Shown here one piece after another: positions 1 to 6,882 of a stretch of DNA of 64,000 nt. Every line of letters begins with the position of its first letter. Position 1 is the first letter of the stretch. The stretch comes from Sphingobacterium yanglingense (GTDB lineage: Bacteria; Bacteroidota; Bacteroidia; Sphingobacteriales; Sphingobacteriaceae), in contig NZ_SNYV01000019.1 of assembly GCF_004363245.1 (NCBI RefSeq), positions 213,880 to 277,879 on the forward strand, read 5' to 3'. Below the pieces are notes generated by a model. It saw only the letters and a list, made by a program, of their open reading frames with translations, was not told where the DNA came from and made no database searches. Position numbers and translations under genes: made by a program.

Positions 1-1
1 G

Positions 2-232
2 GTCTATCATTATTCCCAACGGTTATCTAATCTAAAAGAGCAGTTAATCTTTCCTATATGGTGTTTGTCTGTATTGGCACACTTGCTAAGTTCTTTAAGA
101 TTATTATATAAAGAGCCATTCTTCAAGTTATCTATATTTGTTAATATGTGGAAGGATGTCCTTAAAAATGTTAAGAATATTAAAAAGTTTGAAAAGAGCG
201 ATTACCTTCGGATAAGTACAAAAAAATATTAA
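2..232 (+). CDS. C-terminal fragment of a gene cut by the window edge, probably family 2 glycosyltransferase
   Basis: The frame is open from the left edge to a TAA at 230-232, giving 76 residues. The stop overlaps the ATG of the next glycosyltransferase (TAATG), which implies translational coupling in one operon. The tail is basic and hydrophobic, with Trp-Lys-Asp followed by a run of Lys/Asn, which resembles the C-terminal extension of GT2 enzymes in polysaccharide clusters. The catalytic domain lies outside the window, so the family is inferred from tail and context only. Base composition is as AT-rich as the two following genes. Confidence 0.45.
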   Translation, partial: VYHYSQRLSNLKEQLIFPIWCLSVLAHLLSSLRLLYKEPFFKLSIFVNMWKDVLKNVKNIKKFEKSDYLRISTKKY

Positions 233-1248
233 TGATGTTTAGTGATAGGATTTTGGTTTTGGGGTATTTCGGCTATGATACTAATCAAATAGATGGCCAA
301 ACGGTTAAAACTCGTAATGTTTATACTTTGTTAAATAATCATGATTTGGATGTTGATTATTTTGATACCCAGGTTTTTAAACGAGATAAATTTCAGTTTT
401 TTATTTTGTTGACCAAAATTTTTAAGGCAAAAAAAATTGTTTACCTTCCTGCACACAATAACCTTAAGTTTATTTTTCCGTTATTATATCCTCTTTGTTT
501 TTTAATGAAAAAGAAGATATTTTACTTTGTCATAGGTGGGTGGTTATGTGATTTTTTAAAGAATAAACCATTTCATAAATTTTTTCTAAAAGGAATTAAA
601 GGAATATTTGTAGAAACAACGCTTTTGAAGAATGAGCTAATTTTGAAAGGGTTTAAAAATGTTGAAATAATACCGAATTTTAAATTCTATAAGCAAGCTA
701 CCCAGTCTGTCGTTGACAATCATAAGTTGGTCTTTATTTCAAGAATAAATAGGAAAAAGGGACTAAGTGTATTATTTAATATGATTGACCAGTTTGGAGA
801 ACAAAATAATATAAAAATTGATTTTTATGGACCTATTTATGAAAATGATAAGAAGTATTTCTATGAAGAAATAGAGAAAAGAGATAGGGCCTCCTATATG
901 GGAGTATTAGATCCAGATTCGGTGATTGATACTCTTTCTCATTATAGTTTTATGGTCTTCCCTACAGAGTATTATACCGAGGGTATGCCAGGTGTTATTA
1001 TAGATGCTTATTTCGCTAATTTGCCAATTGTTGCTACTAATTGGCTGTATGCTAATGAATTTATAGAGGATGGGAAAACTGGATTAATTTCTAAGTGGGG
1101 TGATGAAGATGACTTTATAGAAAAAGTGATTTTCTTGATAAATAACCCTTTTAAGCTTGAGCAATTTAAATCCGAGATTAATAAAAAAAAATACTTGTAT
1201 ACTGATAAATATGCATGGGAAGTAATTAATAAATTTGTTATCAGATGA
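232..1248 (+). CDS. glycosyltransferase family 4 (GT-B fold)
   Basis: A 338-residue protein with a GT4 C-terminal domain. The nucleotide-sugar binding segment at about residues 250-285 reads EGMPGVIID, with E250 and D258 in the places of the usual E-x7-E pair, so the second Glu is replaced by Asp. A phosphate-binding type stretch (SRINRKKG) lies near residue 170. It should transfer a sugar from an activated donor to a lipid-linked acceptor at the inner face of the cytoplasmic membrane during exopolysaccharide repeat-unit assembly. Start and stop both overlap the neighbouring genes (TAATG and ATGATG). Strongly AT-rich, unlike the genes from 2784 onward. Donor and acceptor cannot be told from the sequence. 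Confidence 0.85.
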   Translation: MMFSDRILVLGYFGYDTNQIDGQTVKTRNVYTLLNNHDLDVDYFDTQVFKRDKFQFFILLTKIFKAKKIVYLPAHNNLKFIFPLLYPLCFLMKKKIFYFVIGGWLCDFLKNKPFHKFFLKGIKGIFVETTLLKNELILKGFKNVEIIPNFKFYKQATQSVVDNHKLVFISRINRKKGLSVLFNMIDQFGEQNNIKIDFYGPIYENDKKYFYEEIEKRDRASYMGVLDPDSVIDTLSHYSFMVFPTEYYTEGMPGVIIDAYFANLPIVATNWLYANEFIEDGKTGLISKWGDEDDFIEKVIFLINNPFKLEQFKSEINKKKYLYTDKYAWEVINKFVIR

Positions 1249-2738
1249 TGTTTATGAAAAATAATCAAGGATTTAATATTAAAAAATGGCTAATTTTAAT
1301 TGGCTTTTTTTTACATATTAATGTACAGGCTAATGTCCAGGAGGTGATCATTAATGTGAAAGAGGTTGGGGCAAAAGGGAACGGGATTTCTGATGACACT
1401 CGAGCTATCCAGAATATATTAAATTCTTTTGACGAAAAAGGAGGAACTGTGTTTTTTCCAGAAGGGACTTATCTCCTATCAAATAAACTGGTCGTGAAAA
1501 GTAATAATATTATTATTAAGGGAGATGTTAATTGTATACTGAGTTTTTCAACAAAAAATTGTAGTAAAGAACTAAAAGGAGATGGCAATTGCGATTTAGG
1601 AATACATGTATCACCAAATTTAAAAAACATTACAATTGTAAATCTGAACATAAAAAGCAATACAACAGATCAGATGGTCGCTTATGGAATAAACGTAAGA
1701 GATTTTGTTGAGAATATAGTGATTAGTAATTGTATACTAGATGGTTTTACTGGAGGCATTTTGTTCAATCGATTGAATAAGAACATAAAATGTGATGATA
1801 ATATTTTTCGAAATATGACGTTCGTTCCAAAGGCTAAAGCCGGTGGCTACGGTATAGTATATCAATCGTCAAGTAATACGAGTACTACCGGCAATGTATT
1901 TGAAAATACGATTTATAGACATGCCTTATATTATGCAAGAAATCCAAAATATTCTGAATCCGGACAAGATCACGTTTTTGAAAATAACACTGTTTATGGA
2001 AGTGTACAAAATGAATATTTAACGGGGTATGAACTGTCATTTAAAATTCTTGGCAACTCTAATTTTAGAATTGAAAATAACTCTTTTATTGGTGGAGTTG
2101 GTCATATATGGATGACAAGATATAAAACTGGTGCTGATCAAAATTGTAATAACATCGTAATTAAAAGCAATACTTTTAAATCGATTATAAATAGACCAAA
2201 ATCTAAGGTATATGCTATAGGTTCCGATGATCAAGCGAATTCTTATAATTTGCGAATCGAAAATAATACTTTTACAGATAATGATGTTGATTATCTTATT
2301 AAGATTCAAGAGGCAACAAAAGTTTTTATTGTTAATAACGTGGCTAAGAACATTATAAAAGGAGATTTTCTATATGTCGAAGGAGGCGCTCATGATTTAA
2401 ATATTATCGGAAATAATATAAATGGTATAAATACTAATTATAGTGCTTTTGTTATTGGGGAGCAGGGTAACAAAAAGTTTTCAAGTGATATTTTGATGAG
2501 AAATAATGATATTAAATCCCAAGGTAATGGTATTGTTGCTAATAATTTGGTAAAAGGAGATATAAACGATAACAATTTCTATGTAGATAATATTGGAATT
2601 GTTTTTTCCGGGATGAACTATGAAGGAGTTATTTCCAACAATAGATTTTTTAAAAGTAAACAAGTTATATCCGTTAAATCTAATAATGTTTCTCAAAATG
2701 CGAGAGGTAATTATTTTAATGGTAAAATAATAAAGTAG
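1245..2738 (+). CDS. exported right-handed beta-helix protein (pectate-lyase superfamily)
   Basis: A 497-residue protein with an N-terminal signal peptide ending near Val-Gln-Ala at about residue 29. The N-terminal motif (VKEVGAKGNGISDDTRAIQ) is the opening of Pectate_lyase_3 / GH28-like beta-helices. The rest is Asn-rich and repeats every 22-25 residues in the pattern I-x-N-N-x-F, which fits parallel beta-helix coils. It sits between glycosyltransferases and overlaps the upstream gene by 4 bases, so it probably acts in the periplasm or at the surface on the polysaccharide made here, as lyase, hydrolase, epimerase or binding protein. A catalytic triad could not be assigned. Translation could begin at any of three nearby ATGs (1245, 1248, 1254). 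Confidence 0.75.
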   Translation: MMFMKNNQGFNIKKWLILIGFFLHINVQANVQEVIINVKEVGAKGNGISDDTRAIQNILNSFDEKGGTVFFPEGTYLLSNKLVVKSNNIIIKGDVNCILSFSTKNCSKELKGDGNCDLGIHVSPNLKNITIVNLNIKSNTTDQMVAYGINVRDFVENIVISNCILDGFTGGILFNRLNKNIKCDDNIFRNMTFVPKAKAGGYGIVYQSSSNTSTTGNVFENTIYRHALYYARNPKYSESGQDHVFENNTVYGSVQNEYLTGYELSFKILGNSNFRIENNSFIGGVGHIWMTRYKTGADQNCNNIVIKSNTFKSIINRPKSKVYAIGSDDQANSYNLRIENNTFTDNDVDYLIKIQEATKVFIVNNVAKNIIKGDFLYVEGGAHDLNIIGNNINGINTNYSAFVIGEQGNKKFSSDILMRNNDIKSQGNGIVANNLVKGDINDNNFYVDNIGIVFSGMNYEGVISNNRFFKSKQVISVKSNNVSQNARGNYFNGKIIK

Positions 2739-2783
2739 CTACTAGTAGTGTATAACATATAGTGGATTAAAATTTAGACTATT

Positions 2784-3986
2784 TTGAAAATTGTATACTT
2801 TTATCAGTACTTCTCTACTCCCAAAGGCTCTTGGGGAACTAGAGTTTATGAATTTGCCAAAGAATGGGTGAAAGATGGGCATGAAGTCACAGTGGTAACG
2901 AGTGTATATAGCAAATCTGATTTGAAAGCGACGAATCTTATTGAAAATCAGTGTTTTGAAGGTATACATGTCAAAGTGTTAAATGTTACGATTGACAATA
3001 AGCAAATTTTTTTAAAAAGGATATGGTCTTTTTTTCAGTATAGTATACTGTGTTCTTACTATGCCGTCAAGCTGCCAGCAGATGTGGTCATTGCATCTTC
3101 TGGTCCGATAACGATCGGTATTCCTGGATTAATAGCACGTTACATACGTGGCAGAAGACTTGTATTCGAAACCCGGGATCTATGGCCCGAGGGTGCTATT
3201 GAGTTGGGGATTATAAAGAGCCCCATTGTTCAGCGTATCGCATATTGGTTTGAAAAAGTATGTTACAGGGCATCGTCATACATCGTCACGCTTTCACCAG
3301 GTATGACAGAAAATATCAAACGCAGATTTAGGATCGAAAATATAACTGATGTAACCAATGCTGCGAATATTGAGTTATTTTCTACGAAGAAAGAATTTTT
3401 GACCCCAATCCTTACACCGAAAAGCTATGCGATATATACGGGAAATATCGGTATGGTGAACAATTCCTATTGGCTGTATAATGCCGCCAAAGAATTACAG
3501 GTCTTAGGCCGTGAAGATATCAAGATCGTGCTGATTGGGGAGGGGCAGCAGCGGGAGGAATTGGAGGCGTTAGCAATTAAAGAAAATGTGACCAACTTTA
3601 TCCGCTTGGGTCTTATGTCGAAAGAAGAATTGGTGGCCTATGTTCAAAATGCTTTTGTTTCCTTAGTTCCACTCAAAGGTACTCCGGTGCTGGATACCTC
3701 TTCTCCAAATAAATTTTTCGAATCGTTGGCCGCTGGGGTTCCTATCATTCAGAATACACAGGGCTGGATGAAAGAATTTCTTTGGGAACATGCCGTGGGT
3801 TATACTTTGGATCCTAGTGATCCGAAACAATTGGCGCAGATGCTTATACAGATGAAAGATAATTCGGTTGAGACTGAGGCGATGGGAGTACGGGCGTTGG
3901 ATGTTGCAAAACAGCACTTTGATAAGTATTATCTGGCCAACAAAATGTTAGACGTATTAATGAAAGTCCATCATGATAGGTATTAG
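2784..3986 (+). CDS. glycosyltransferase family 4, WbuB-like
   Basis: A 400-residue GT-B enzyme starting at TTG (2784). The N-terminus (KIVYFYQYFSTPKGSWGTR) and the C-terminal donor-site stretch near residues 305-322 (SPNKFFESLAAGVPII) match the WbuB-type group, whose characterised members transfer N-acetylfucosamine in O-antigen synthesis. That fits the 4,6-dehydratase and 4-ketoreductase encoded nearby. It overlaps the next gene by 14 bases. Its composition is clearly less AT-rich than the genes before it, so the boundary at about 2760 may be a recombination junction. The sugar specificity is an inference from family and neighbours. Confidence 0.85.
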   Translation: MKIVYFYQYFSTPKGSWGTRVYEFAKEWVKDGHEVTVVTSVYSKSDLKATNLIENQCFEGIHVKVLNVTIDNKQIFLKRIWSFFQYSILCSYYAVKLPADVVIASSGPITIGIPGLIARYIRGRRLVFETRDLWPEGAIELGIIKSPIVQRIAYWFEKVCYRASSYIVTLSPGMTENIKRRFRIENITDVTNAANIELFSTKKEFLTPILTPKSYAIYTGNIGMVNNSYWLYNAAKELQVLGREDIKIVLIGEGQQREELEALAIKENVTNFIRLGLMSKEELVAYVQNAFVSLVPLKGTPVLDTSSPNKFFESLAAGVPIIQNTQGWMKEFLWEHAVGYTLDPSDPKQLAQMLIQMKDNSVETEAMGVRALDVAKQHFDKYYLANKMLDVLMKVHHDRY

Positions 3987-4872
3987 TGGGTCCTCTGGCT
4001 TTATCGGTCAAAATTTGCTAAACAGCCTACATGAAGCAAAGTGTATCTCTTTAAGGGAGAAAGACTGGAAAATCTTAGCAAACAACTGTGATGTGTTGGT
4101 CAATCTTGTAGGCAAAGCCCACGATCACCGAGGAACAGCTACCGAACAGGATTATTACTACATCAACTTAGAACTTACTAAGGAAGTTTTCCATGTTTTT
4201 AAAGAATCATCTGCGACACTTCTGATTCATGTGAGTTCGTTGGCAGCATTAGAAGAGTTTGAGTCATCCAAGCCACTGACAGAAGCTGACGAATGTCACC
4301 CTAATTCTTGGTACGGACTATCCAAGCGGGCAGCAGAGATATGGTTAATGAAACAGAAGTTTTCGGCCGACAAAAAAATAATAATCCTACGCCCTCCTAT
4401 GGTACATGGATCCGGTGATAAGGGGAATTTAGGCCTACTTTATAAGCTAATTTCTAAGGGGATTCCCTACCCGTTGACTTCTTTCAATAATAGCCGGTCC
4501 TTTATCTCTATGGACAATTTTTGTTACTTTATCGAGCAAATTATACTGCATCAAGATAAATTGGATACAGGAATTTATCATATAGCCGATGACGACGCTG
4601 TTTCTACCAAAGATATTATAGAGATAATAAAGAAGGTAAGCGGAAAGCGTGTGCCAACTCTAGCACTACCGAAACTCCTGGTTAAAGCTATCGCAAAAGT
4701 TGGAGATAAGGTACCTATTCCATTAAATACACCACGTCTTAGGAAAATGACCAGTGATTTGTTGGTCTCTAACGAGAAAATTAAGCAAGGGTTGGGAATA
4801 GAGAAGTTGCCGTTGACAGCAAAAGAGGGATTGGAGAAGACGATTAAGTCATTTAGTGAAAGAAGTGAATGA
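3973..4872 (+). CDS. NAD-dependent epimerase/dehydratase family protein, WbpV-like 4-ketoreductase
   Basis: A 299-residue short-chain dehydrogenase of the extended type. The Rossmann motif GxSGFIG is at residues 4-10, the catalytic Tyr-x3-Lys is YGLSK near residue 115, and an LRPPMVHG stretch follows. The segment NLVGKAHDHRGTATEQ resembles WbpV-like and related UDP-4-keto-sugar reductases. With the PglF/WbpM-type dehydratase at 10501 it would make a UDP-linked 6-deoxy-HexNAc (FucNAc or QuiNAc type). The transferase at 4968 would then load that sugar on undecaprenyl phosphate. It could alternatively be a plain UDP-HexNAc 4-epimerase. Cytoplasmic; the start overlaps the upstream glycosyltransferase by 14 bases. 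Confidence 0.8.
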   Translation: MIGISGSSGFIGQNLLNSLHEAKCISLREKDWKILANNCDVLVNLVGKAHDHRGTATEQDYYYINLELTKEVFHVFKESSATLLIHVSSLAALEEFESSKPLTEADECHPNSWYGLSKRAAEIWLMKQKFSADKKIIILRPPMVHGSGDKGNLGLLYKLISKGIPYPLTSFNNSRSFISMDNFCYFIEQIILHQDKLDTGIYHIADDDAVSTKDIIEIIKKVSGKRVPTLALPKLLVKAIAKVGDKVPIPLNTPRLRKMTSDLLVSNEKIKQGLGIEKLPLTAKEGLEKTIKSFSERSE

Positions 4873-4874
4873 CG

Positions 4875-4920
4875 AGTGATAGGATGACATAGTAATGAGT
4901 GATAGAGTGACGGAGTAACA
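4875..4920 (+). repeat. two-copy imperfect 23-bp tandem repeat
   Basis: Units at 4875-4897 and 4898-4920 begin AGTGATAG, share TGAC and AGTAA, and agree at 17 of 23 positions. The repeat fills the short gap just after the SDR stop. It is followed by a run of GTTAA-type words up to the next ATG. No open frame or hairpin explains it. Confidence 0.6.
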
Positions 4921-4967
4921 AAGGAAAAGGTAAATGGGGAAAAAGTTAAGAAGTTAAAGCGTTAAAG

Positions 4968-5948
4968 ATGGTTTATTTAGTTGTATTTATTTCATTATTT
5001 ATTTTAGAGCTGGCTTATTTTAAGGCAGCGGATAGGTTTAACATTATCGATAAGCCGAATGAGCGCTCTTCGCATACGACGATTACATTGCGGGGTGGTG
5101 GTATTATATTTTACTTCGGCGCGTTGGCTTTTTTCGTGTTATCGGGATTTCAATATCCTTGGTTTTTTCTGGGATTGACATTGATGACGGTGGTGAGTTT
5201 TGCGGATGATGTGATGACACTATCGAACAAGATTCGCCTCTTGGTGCATTTTACCTCAGTATTGCTGATGGCTTATGAACTGCATCTGTTTGCTATGCCT
5301 TGGTATATACTCTTGATAGCCTTTGTGGTTGTAGTAGGTGTCATCAACGCCTATAACTTTATGGATGGGATTAATGGAATTACGGCTTGTTATAGTCTGG
5401 CTGTGGGAGGTTTGTTACTTTGGGTTAACCAATCTGTAAATTTTATCGATTCCAATTTGTTGATCTATACCTTGCTATCGGTACTGGTTTTTACTTTTTT
5501 TAATTTCCGTACAAAAGCAAAGTGTTTTGCAGGTGATGTAGGCTCGGTAGCGATTGCTTTTATTCTGCTTTTTGCACTGGTGGCTTTGATTATTAAAACG
5601 CAAAGTCTAATTTATATATTATTCTTGTCTGTATATGGGATAGATGCAGTGTGGACTATTGTTCGAAGGCTAGTGAAACGAGAGAATATTTTCGAAGCGC
5701 ATCGGTCTCACCTGTATCAATACTTGGGCAATGAAGCGGGAATCAATAAATTGGTGGTTTCGTTGTTGTATGGCATTGTTCAGCTTTTGATTGGGCTATT
5801 GGTAATTCGAATGGCACAAGAGAGTTTAAATGGACAGGTAGTTTTTGCGATTGGTTTGTTGTTTGGAATGTCAGTGCTATATCTATTAGGGAAGGGATAT
5901 TTGATTAAGAAATATGTTAATGTAAACCCAAATATGGCTAAGGTTTAA
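4968..5948 (+). CDS. MraY/WecA/WbpL-family undecaprenyl-phosphate sugar-1-phosphate transferase
   Basis: A 326-residue polytopic membrane protein with about ten hydrophobic segments. Family motifs are present in order: FADDVMTL near residue 75, NAYNFMDGINGI near 125-137, FAGDVGS near 186, and EAHRSHLYQ near 245 (the HxH-type loop). It transfers a HexNAc-1-phosphate from UDP-sugar to undecaprenyl phosphate on the cytoplasmic side and so primes repeat-unit synthesis. The neighbouring SDR suggests a WbpL-like enzyme rather than housekeeping WecA or MraY. The ATG at 4968 follows a 95-base gap with small repeats. Confidence 0.92.
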   Translation: MVYLVVFISLFILELAYFKAADRFNIIDKPNERSSHTTITLRGGGIIFYFGALAFFVLSGFQYPWFFLGLTLMTVVSFADDVMTLSNKIRLLVHFTSVLLMAYELHLFAMPWYILLIAFVVVVGVINAYNFMDGINGITACYSLAVGGLLLWVNQSVNFIDSNLLIYTLLSVLVFTFFNFRTKAKCFAGDVGSVAIAFILLFALVALIIKTQSLIYILFLSVYGIDAVWTIVRRLVKRENIFEAHRSHLYQYLGNEAGINKLVVSLLYGIVQLLIGLLVIRMAQESLNGQVVFAIGLLFGMSVLYLLGKGYLIKKYVNVNPNMAKV

Positions 5949-5959
5949 GGGAATTTGCA

Positions 5960-5996
5960 TTTGTGTTTTATTATTACTATTAATATTTTACTTTTG
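5960..5996 (+). promoter_or_regulatory. candidate promoter for the wza-wzc export operon
   Basis: TACTTTTG at 5989-5996 is an exact match to the Bacteroidota -7 consensus TAnnTTTG. A TTTG at 5960-5963 could be the -33 element, although the 25-base spacing is slightly long. Transcription from here would leave a leader of about 100 bases before the ATG at 6110. That fits an independent start for the export genes after the initiating transferase. Confidence 0.45.
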
Positions 5997-6109
5997 TGGT
6001 TGGTTTGTGCTGATATGGTTTGATTTTTGTTTGTAAGCTTTGAATTATTGGGAATGCCATGCTGTTGAATTGGGACAAGCCAATTTCTTTTAAAAGACGA
6101 TTATTTAAT

Positions 6110-6880
6110 ATGAATAAATTTTACTTCGCTGTACTGTTGCTTCTTGTCTTGGTCTCTTGCGCCTCGCGCAAGGAGATTATCTATCTACAACCTTCTTCTG
6201 TAGAACTTGAAAACCTGTATACCAAGCATACACCGAGAATACAGCAGGAAGACCTTTTGACGATCACCATATCGTCGGCAGATATCAAAGCAACACAGCC
6301 TTTCAACCAGCAGAATGCTTATCAGATGCAGGCTGCTGCTGCTAGTGATCTTGCATTTAAGCCGACCTATTTGGTTGATGCTAATGGAGAGATTGATTTT
6401 CCCGTATTGGGCAAGGTTAAAGTAGGTGGTTTGTCTAGGTTGGAAGCTACAGACAGAATAAGGGAGCGCTTGAAGCAATATATTGTAGACCCTGGGGTCA
6501 ATTTGACCTTTGCGAACTTTAAGGTGACTGTACTTGGAGAGGTGCGTACTCCTGGCACCTATACGATGAAGCAAGAAAGGGTTACGGTATTGGAGGCGCT
6601 TGGGCTAGCTGGAGATATGACGATAAAAGGACAGCGGAATAATGTGCTGTTGATACGAGAGCAGAATGGCGAGAAACAGATGCAACGCTTAAATCTATTG
6701 TCCGATTCGGTATTGAATTCGCCCTACTATTACCTGGCACAGAATGATGTAATCTATGTAGAACCGAACAATTCGCAGGTGCGGAACTCCCGCTTTGGAC
6801 AGGATACCAGCGTGTGGATATCTATCACGAGCCTAATGATTACTATTATAACTTTGGTGGTGACCAATTCGAAAAAATAA
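6110..6880 (+). CDS. wza: outer-membrane polysaccharide export lipoprotein, Wza-like
   Basis: A 256-residue lipoprotein when started at the ATG at 6110, which puts the signal peptide and lipobox (LVLVSC) at the N-terminus. An in-frame ATG at 6059 would only add 17 residues in front of the signal. A poly-export domain (about residues 35-150, with DANGEIDFPVLGKVKVGGLS) precedes an SLBB-type domain (VTVLGEVRTPGTYTM), and a hydrophobic segment ends the protein. It should form the outer-membrane channel for the capsule or exopolysaccharide and dock to the Wzc-like protein encoded 2 bases downstream. It is shorter than E. coli Wza, as is usual in Bacteroidota. Confidence 0.9.
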   Translation: MNKFYFAVLLLLVLVSCASRKEIIYLQPSSVELENLYTKHTPRIQQEDLLTITISSADIKATQPFNQQNAYQMQAAAASDLAFKPTYLVDANGEIDFPVLGKVKVGGLSRLEATDRIRERLKQYIVDPGVNLTFANFKVTVLGEVRTPGTYTMKQERVTVLEALGLAGDMTIKGQRNNVLLIREQNGEKQMQRLNLLSDSVLNSPYYYLAQNDVIYVEPNNSQVRNSRFGQDTSVWISITSLMITIITLVVTNSKK

Positions 6881-6882
6881 GC

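Noticed and set aside
6185..6574. 129-codon minus-strand frame inside wza
   Set aside because: Shadow of the wza coding sequence; no signal or domain, and the plus-strand gene is certain.
6814..6882. Longer start for wzc
   Set aside because: It would overlap the 3' end of wza by 67 bases and add residues not typical of the family; the ATG at 6883 follows wza directly.
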